Shown: one piece after another, positions 6,101 to 8,437 of the stretch | How positions within the stretch are numbered: position 1 is the first letter of the stretch | Layout of the letters: each line of letters opens with the position of its first letter | Source of the DNA: Acidobacteriaceae bacterium | Lineage (GTDB): Bacteria > Acidobacteriota > Terriglobia > Terriglobales > Acidobacteriaceae | DNA length: 8,437 nucleotides | Assembly: GCA_030040395.1 (NCBI GenBank) | Contig: JASHTU010000070.1 | Coordinates: forward strand, 1 to 8,437 | Direction of reading: 5' to 3' | Made by a program: the position numbers and the translations under genes | Notes under the pieces: generated by a model | Seen by the model: only the letters and a program-made list of their open reading frames with translations | Told to the model about the DNA's origin: nothing | The model's database searches: none

Positions 6101-6625
6101 TTAATACGGTAGGACGAGAAGGCCCATATCCAACAGCTTTTCTGTCAACCGATCCAGCGCGATGGAAAATTTTTTGGAAATGGTTCGAACGGCCATGTCC
6201 ATCATTACGGCGGTTTCCTCATACGTGTACTCCTGGATCGCGATGCGGCTGAGGAGCAATCGATCGAACGCGCCGAGCTGGTTGAGACACCTTTCAATGT
6301 CGAGCACGAAGATCACGGCGTCCTCGAAGGTGCGAGCGGTGCGGCACGAAGCCCATCCCCGAGCCACCGGATCGCCGAGAATGGACGGCGCCCTGCCCAT
6401 CTGCATGGAAGCATACAAATAACGCTGCAATACGCGCTCCGTGTGCTTCCTGTAGAAGGCCATGCTGATGGCTGGCTCGGCCGAGGGCCCGGACGAAGGC
6501 ACAAGGGGCGGCGCAGATTCAGGCCGCACGGCCGGTTCGCGCTCCCACGCTCGCTCGTCAATCTGCCAGGCGGCCTGTGCTGCGCCCGTACTCCACAACA
6601 TAGGCAACTGCAGAGCTGCGCTCAT
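6101..6625 (-). CDS. Sigma-70 region-4-like helix-turn-helix protein
   Basis: The protein has 174 residues. After a Pro-rich, probably disordered segment (about 25-52), it carries a helical core beginning SMAFYRKHTERVLQRYLYASMQMGR. It ends in a region that looks like sigma region 4: LLSRIAIQEYTYEETAVMMDMAVRTISKKFSIALDRL, where YTYEETAVMMDMAVRTISKKF is the HTH, followed by a short hydrophobic tail. There is no obvious region 2 (core RNA-polymerase or -10 binding), so it is unlikely to be a complete ECF sigma factor. It more likely binds DNA or modulates transcription as a regulator; its target is unknown. The ATG has GGAGG five bases upstream, located inside the preceding gene, and the two reading frames overlap by four bases (ATGA). 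Translational coupling and a shared regulatory role are therefore likely. The exact family is uncertain. Confidence 0.78.
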   Translation of the reverse strand: MSAALQLPMLWSTGAAQAAWQIDERAWEREPAVRPESAPPLVPSSGPSAEPAISMAFYRKHTERVLQRYLYASMQMGRAPSILGDPVARGWASCRTARTFEDAVIFVLDIERCLNQLGAFDRLLLSRIAIQEYTYEETAVMMDMAVRTISKKFSIALDRLTEKLLDMGLLVLPY

Positions 6626-6846
6626 TGCGCACCTCCAGGAACCTCGGCGACCGCCCAGACCCTGACCAGCGGCCGATTGATGAGCAGCTTACGGCTTGGG
6701 CGTCCCCGGCGCTTGCGGCTTTGCGGCGAGGGAAACTCTTCGAGCCTTGTTTGGCAATCTCTACAGTAGACGTTCCCGTAACTCTGGGCCCGATACCAAA
6801 GGCAACCACATCCTTCACAAACTTTCAATTGCACGCGCACTTCCAT
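6622..6846 (-). CDS. Small zinc-ribbon protein with basic RGRP (AT-hook-like) segment
   Basis: This 74-residue cytoplasmic protein begins with a Cys4 zinc ribbon: CEGCGCLWYR, then YCRDC. That gives two CxxC knuckles, with an extra Cys beside the first. It continues into RKRRGRPSRK (residues about 44-53), a basic patch with the RGRP core of an AT-hook, which can contact DNA minor grooves. This suggests a small nucleic-acid-binding accessory protein, which is inference from motifs only. The ATG at 6846 has GGAG eight bases upstream. Its stop overlaps the ATG of the sigma-like gene as ATGA, and its 3' end supplies that gene's ribosome-binding site. This pairing is the best clue to function: the two products probably act together in transcriptional control. 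No named family could be assigned with certainty. Confidence 0.75.
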   Translation of the reverse strand: MEVRVQLKVCEGCGCLWYRAQSYGNVYCRDCQTRLEEFPSPQSRKRRGRPSRKLLINRPLVRVWAVAEVPGGAQ

Positions 6847-7075
6847 GACGGATTCTCCATTTTTTGTTTTTCTGTCCCCCGGAGGGTTTTGCTGCGGTTT
6901 CTCCGCGGGGTGATTGAAACGAAATGGGGCGGCTCAGGTTTCTCGTGTCCCTTTCGTCGCCGCCTGTGTTCTTCTGTCTCGTGTCATGACTACAGCGCGC
7001 AGATCCTGGAAGTCATCCCGCCAGCCTGCCCCGAGGCGCGAATTGGCGCCACAGAAAGGGAAAACCCGAGCCATA

Positions 7076-7183
7076 GCGAAACCAGAGAAGTCGTATCCCG
7101 GAGCCCCGCGCTCAAGCCGCCGCGATCCCAAGGAGGGGCGACCTTGCGCCGTGCTTGGCGGGACACATTATCTCTGGTTGCGC
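7076..7183. repeat. Palindromic dispersed repeat, copy B (MITE-like)
   Basis: This 108 bp partner of copy A has 13 bp terminal inverted repeats with one mismatch (7076-7088 and 7171-7183), keeping the ACCAGAGA and TCTCTGGT ends. It is in the same orientation as copy A and, like it, lies upstream of a minus-strand gene, about 230 bases before the zinc-ribbon ATG. The two copies differ by one base in length and by about a quarter of their positions. The middle (about 7090-7110 and 7145-7156) is the most diverged part. No target-site duplication is apparent. Confidence 0.72.
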
Positions 7184-7415
7184 CGAAAAGGCTCCGGCGA
7201 TGTTTCATAGTCTGCCGCTTAGAAACAGCAATGCGGCTGCTCCAGCCTTCGGCCCATGAAGCAGTTCCCTTAGAAATCCACAAGCCAATGCGTGATTAAG
7301 TAAACCCAATCTAGGGATATGGTTCTTAAACGTCAACGCGCGCGGGCTATTTTCCGTTCAAGCGCTTTTCAATCGAAGACTTAGCGCTCAAAATGAAGAC
7401 CAATCAGCCGTTGCA

Positions 7416-7432
7416 GTTTTCCAGAGGAAAAC
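7416..7432. promoter_or_regulatory. Perfect palindrome, candidate operator of the LexA-like regulator
   Basis: GTTTTCCAGAGGAAAAC is a 7 bp perfect inverted repeat around AGA, in the AT-rich stretch 43 bases before the regulator's ATG. HTH regulators with LexA/CI-type architecture commonly bind such dyads as dimers and repress their own genes, so autoregulation is a reasonable inference. With a 3-base loop it could alternatively form an RNA hairpin in the leader. Confidence 0.42.
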
Positions 7433-7474
7433 AGAGAGCACACGCTCCTATTGCTGGTGGCGAATGATCCACAG

Positions 7475-8179
7475 ATGAATTTCACCCAGATGCACGATCG
7501 CCTCCGCCTGGAACTGCTGCGCAGAATAGAGCGCGGGACGCTGAGCGTCTCTCTGCTTGCCCGCCAGACCGGATTCGGGCAGGCGCATCTCTCCAACTTT
7601 CTGCATGGCAGGCGCCAACTCTCGCTGGAGGCGATGGACCGCATTCTGGCGGCGCAGCACCTGACCGCGGCCGATCTGCTTCCCGCCCTTAGTGCGGCAA
7701 CGCCTTCACCCGTGGACGAGGACAGCGACCTGGTCCCTGTGGTTTCTCATCCGGTGGCGCTTTTTGAGCCCTTCATCCGGCCCTCGGCGGTTCAGTTTCT
7801 GCTTCATCTGCCCGCCGGCTCGCTGCAGTCGGTGCGGGCGCGGGCCTCGCAACCGCGCCGCGCCTGGCAGCGGTTTGTGGCCGTGCGCATCCCTTCGGCC
7901 GAGGCCATGGCGATGGAGCCGCTGGTGCAAGCCGAAGCCATTGCGGTGATTGACCGGCACTACAACTCGCTGCTCCCCTACCGGCCCAACCGGCCCAGCC
8001 TGTACGCGGTGCGCCACGGCGCGCACCTGCGCCTGCGGTACGTGGATTTTCTCTTCCATCGTCTCGTCCTGCGGCCGCTGAATATCGCCTTCCCGGTAGA
8101 CCTGATCGAATTGGACCCCGACGAGTCGCCAGGCGAACTGCTCGCCGGGCGCGTCATTCTGATATTGAATGAGCTTTGA
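7475..8179 (+). CDS. HTH regulator with LexA/S24-like C-terminal domain, apparently peptidase-dead
   Basis: The 234-residue protein has an N-terminal XRE-type HTH: LSVSLLARQTGFGQAHLSNFLHG (residues 23-45), then RRQLSLEAMDRILAAQHL. After a linker, the C-terminal half follows the LexA/CI-type S24 layout. AMEPLVQAEAIAVIDRHY (146-163) corresponds to SMxPxxxDGDxxxVD, SLYAVRHGAHLRLRYV (175-190) to the strand pair carrying VKR, and LRPLNIAFPVDLIEL to the L-x-x-x-N-x-x-x-P-x-x-I ending. The catalytic Ser position is Ala146 and the Lys position is Arg188, so self-cleavage is not expected. The domain may serve as a dimerisation or ligand-sensing module. The start is uncertain: GTG 7457 and TTG 7451 are in frame and none of the candidates has a clear ribosome-binding site; I chose ATG 7475. 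It converges on dnaB. Targets are unknown. Confidence 0.82.
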   Translation: MNFTQMHDRLRLELLRRIERGTLSVSLLARQTGFGQAHLSNFLHGRRQLSLEAMDRILAAQHLTAADLLPALSAATPSPVDEDSDLVPVVSHPVALFEPFIRPSAVQFLLHLPAGSLQSVRARASQPRRAWQRFVAVRIPSAEAMAMEPLVQAEAIAVIDRHYNSLLPYRPNRPSLYAVRHGAHLRLRYVDFLFHRLVLRPLNIAFPVDLIELDPDESPGELLAGRVILILNEL

Positions 8180-8200
8180 AGGGCAACCGTGGCGAGGAGT

Positions 8201-8235
8201 GCGGCCGTCTCTGCGGCGGCTGCCGAACGGTCCGC
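8201..8235. terminator. Weak imperfect hairpin between convergent regulator and dnaB genes
   Basis: GCGGCCGT (8201-8208) pairs with ACGGTCCGC (8227-8235) with one bulged base, in the 105 bp convergent gap. No T-run follows on either strand. It may be a shared transcript-end structure. The gap otherwise shows nothing distinctive. Confidence 0.22.
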
Positions 8236-8284
8236 AAGCCGTGCGACGCACAGCGGCCCGTGCATCAGGCCGAACAGGGTTCCT

Positions 8285-8437
8285 TTACGCTCCGTGTCCC
8301 GCGTCAGGATTATCGAAGCTCGTATAGCGGGAAATGAAGTGCAGATAGACCGTGCCGGTGGGGCCGTTGCGCTGCTTGGCGACGATAATCTCCGATTTCG
8401 CCTTGTCCGCCTCCGCCATTTCCTCGTCGCGGTTGTA
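8285..8437 (-). CDS. dnaB: Replicative DNA helicase DnaB, C-terminal 50 residues
   Basis: Only the 3' end is in the window, entering from the right edge in frame. The 50 visible residues include SEIIVAKQRNGPTGTVYLHF, the highly conserved DnaB C-terminal block around the arginine-containing KQRNGPxG segment. SRYTSFDN follows, then a short family-typical tail ending in Gly-Ala before TAA. DnaB is the hexameric ATP-dependent helicase that unwinds the chromosome at the replication fork. The KQRNGPTG motif is near-diagnostic. A phage or plasmid DnaB paralogue cannot be excluded from this fragment. It converges with the LexA-like regulator gene. Confidence 0.93.
   Translation of the reverse strand, partial: YNRDEEMAEADKAKSEIIVAKQRNGPTGTVYLHFISRYTSFDNPDAGHGA

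Larger units (their letters stand above)
6847..7474. other. Long intergenic region between divergent regulatory genes
   Basis: This gap of about 630 bp separates the minus-strand zinc-ribbon/sigma-like pair from the plus-strand LexA-like regulator. It holds copy B of the palindromic repeat (7076-7183), a small GGCGC/GCGCC hairpin (7035-7050), two AGCGCT palindromes (7361-7366 and 7383-7388) and a perfect 17 bp palindrome (7416-7432). The right part (about 7210-7450) is clearly more AT-rich, as expected for promoters. Several open frames cross the region, but none has a ribosome-binding site or recognisable product. I saw no tRNA or other structured-RNA family. Confidence 0.5.

Noticed and set aside
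7071..7190. Possible CRISPR-like or attachment-site repeat
   Set aside because: There are only two distant, diverged copies, with no regular spacers and no integrase or cas gene nearby. Dispersed palindromic element fits better.
6625..7299. Plus-strand frame of 224 codons running through the intergenic region and copy B
   Set aside because: It starts inside the minus-strand zinc-ribbon gene, has no domain and contains repeat-derived residues. The minus-strand pair has ribosome-binding sites and Cys motifs.

Overview
The window is GC-rich chromosomal DNA (the 3278-4756 gene is visibly less so) from a bacterium. I infer Acidobacteriota, because a small zinc-ribbon gene coupled to a sigma-region-4-like gene, a GDP-heptose cassette and a secreted GTSAG-type esterase fit that phylum. 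No single marker proves this. I see no rRNA, tRNA, CRISPR array or transposase gene.

Layout, left to right. (1) At the left edge is the 3' part of a plus-strand gene ending in a CZB (chemoreceptor zinc-binding) domain. (2) A convergent 150 bp gap rich in inverted repeats follows. (3) A minus-strand operon, hddA-gmhA-hddC, covers three of the four steps from sedoheptulose 7-phosphate to GDP-D-glycero-alpha-D-manno-heptose, a precursor for surface glycans. The gmhB phosphatase is not in the window. (4) A 391 bp gap holds a 109 bp palindromic repeat (copy A) and a perfect TATAAT box reading toward hddA. (5) A plus-strand, coiled-coil-rich protein of unknown function carries an N-terminal zinc ribbon. 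(6) Convergent to it is a minus-strand gene for an exported esterase of the hormone-sensitive-lipase family. (7) A minus-strand two-gene unit encodes a 74-residue zinc-ribbon/basic protein and a sigma-region-4-like HTH protein, joined by an ATGA overlap. (8) A gap of about 630 bp holds copy B of the palindromic repeat and, near its right end, a perfect 17 bp palindrome. (9) A plus-strand HTH regulator has a LexA/S24-like C-terminal domain whose catalytic Ser and Lys positions appear to be Ala and Arg. (10) At the right edge is the C-terminus of replicative helicase DnaB, on the minus strand.

The most useful non-gene signal is the two-copy repeat at 2905-3013 and 7076-7183. The copies are about 75% identical by hand alignment and nearly equal in length. 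Both have 13 bp terminal inverted repeats built on ACCAGAGA/TCTCTGGT, both lie in the same orientation, and both sit upstream of minus-strand genes. They look like a dispersed, non-coding, MITE-like family. The most plausible unknown protein is the 492-residue zinc-ribbon/coiled-coil protein, whose compact His/Trp/Gly-rich C-terminal segment I cannot assign.
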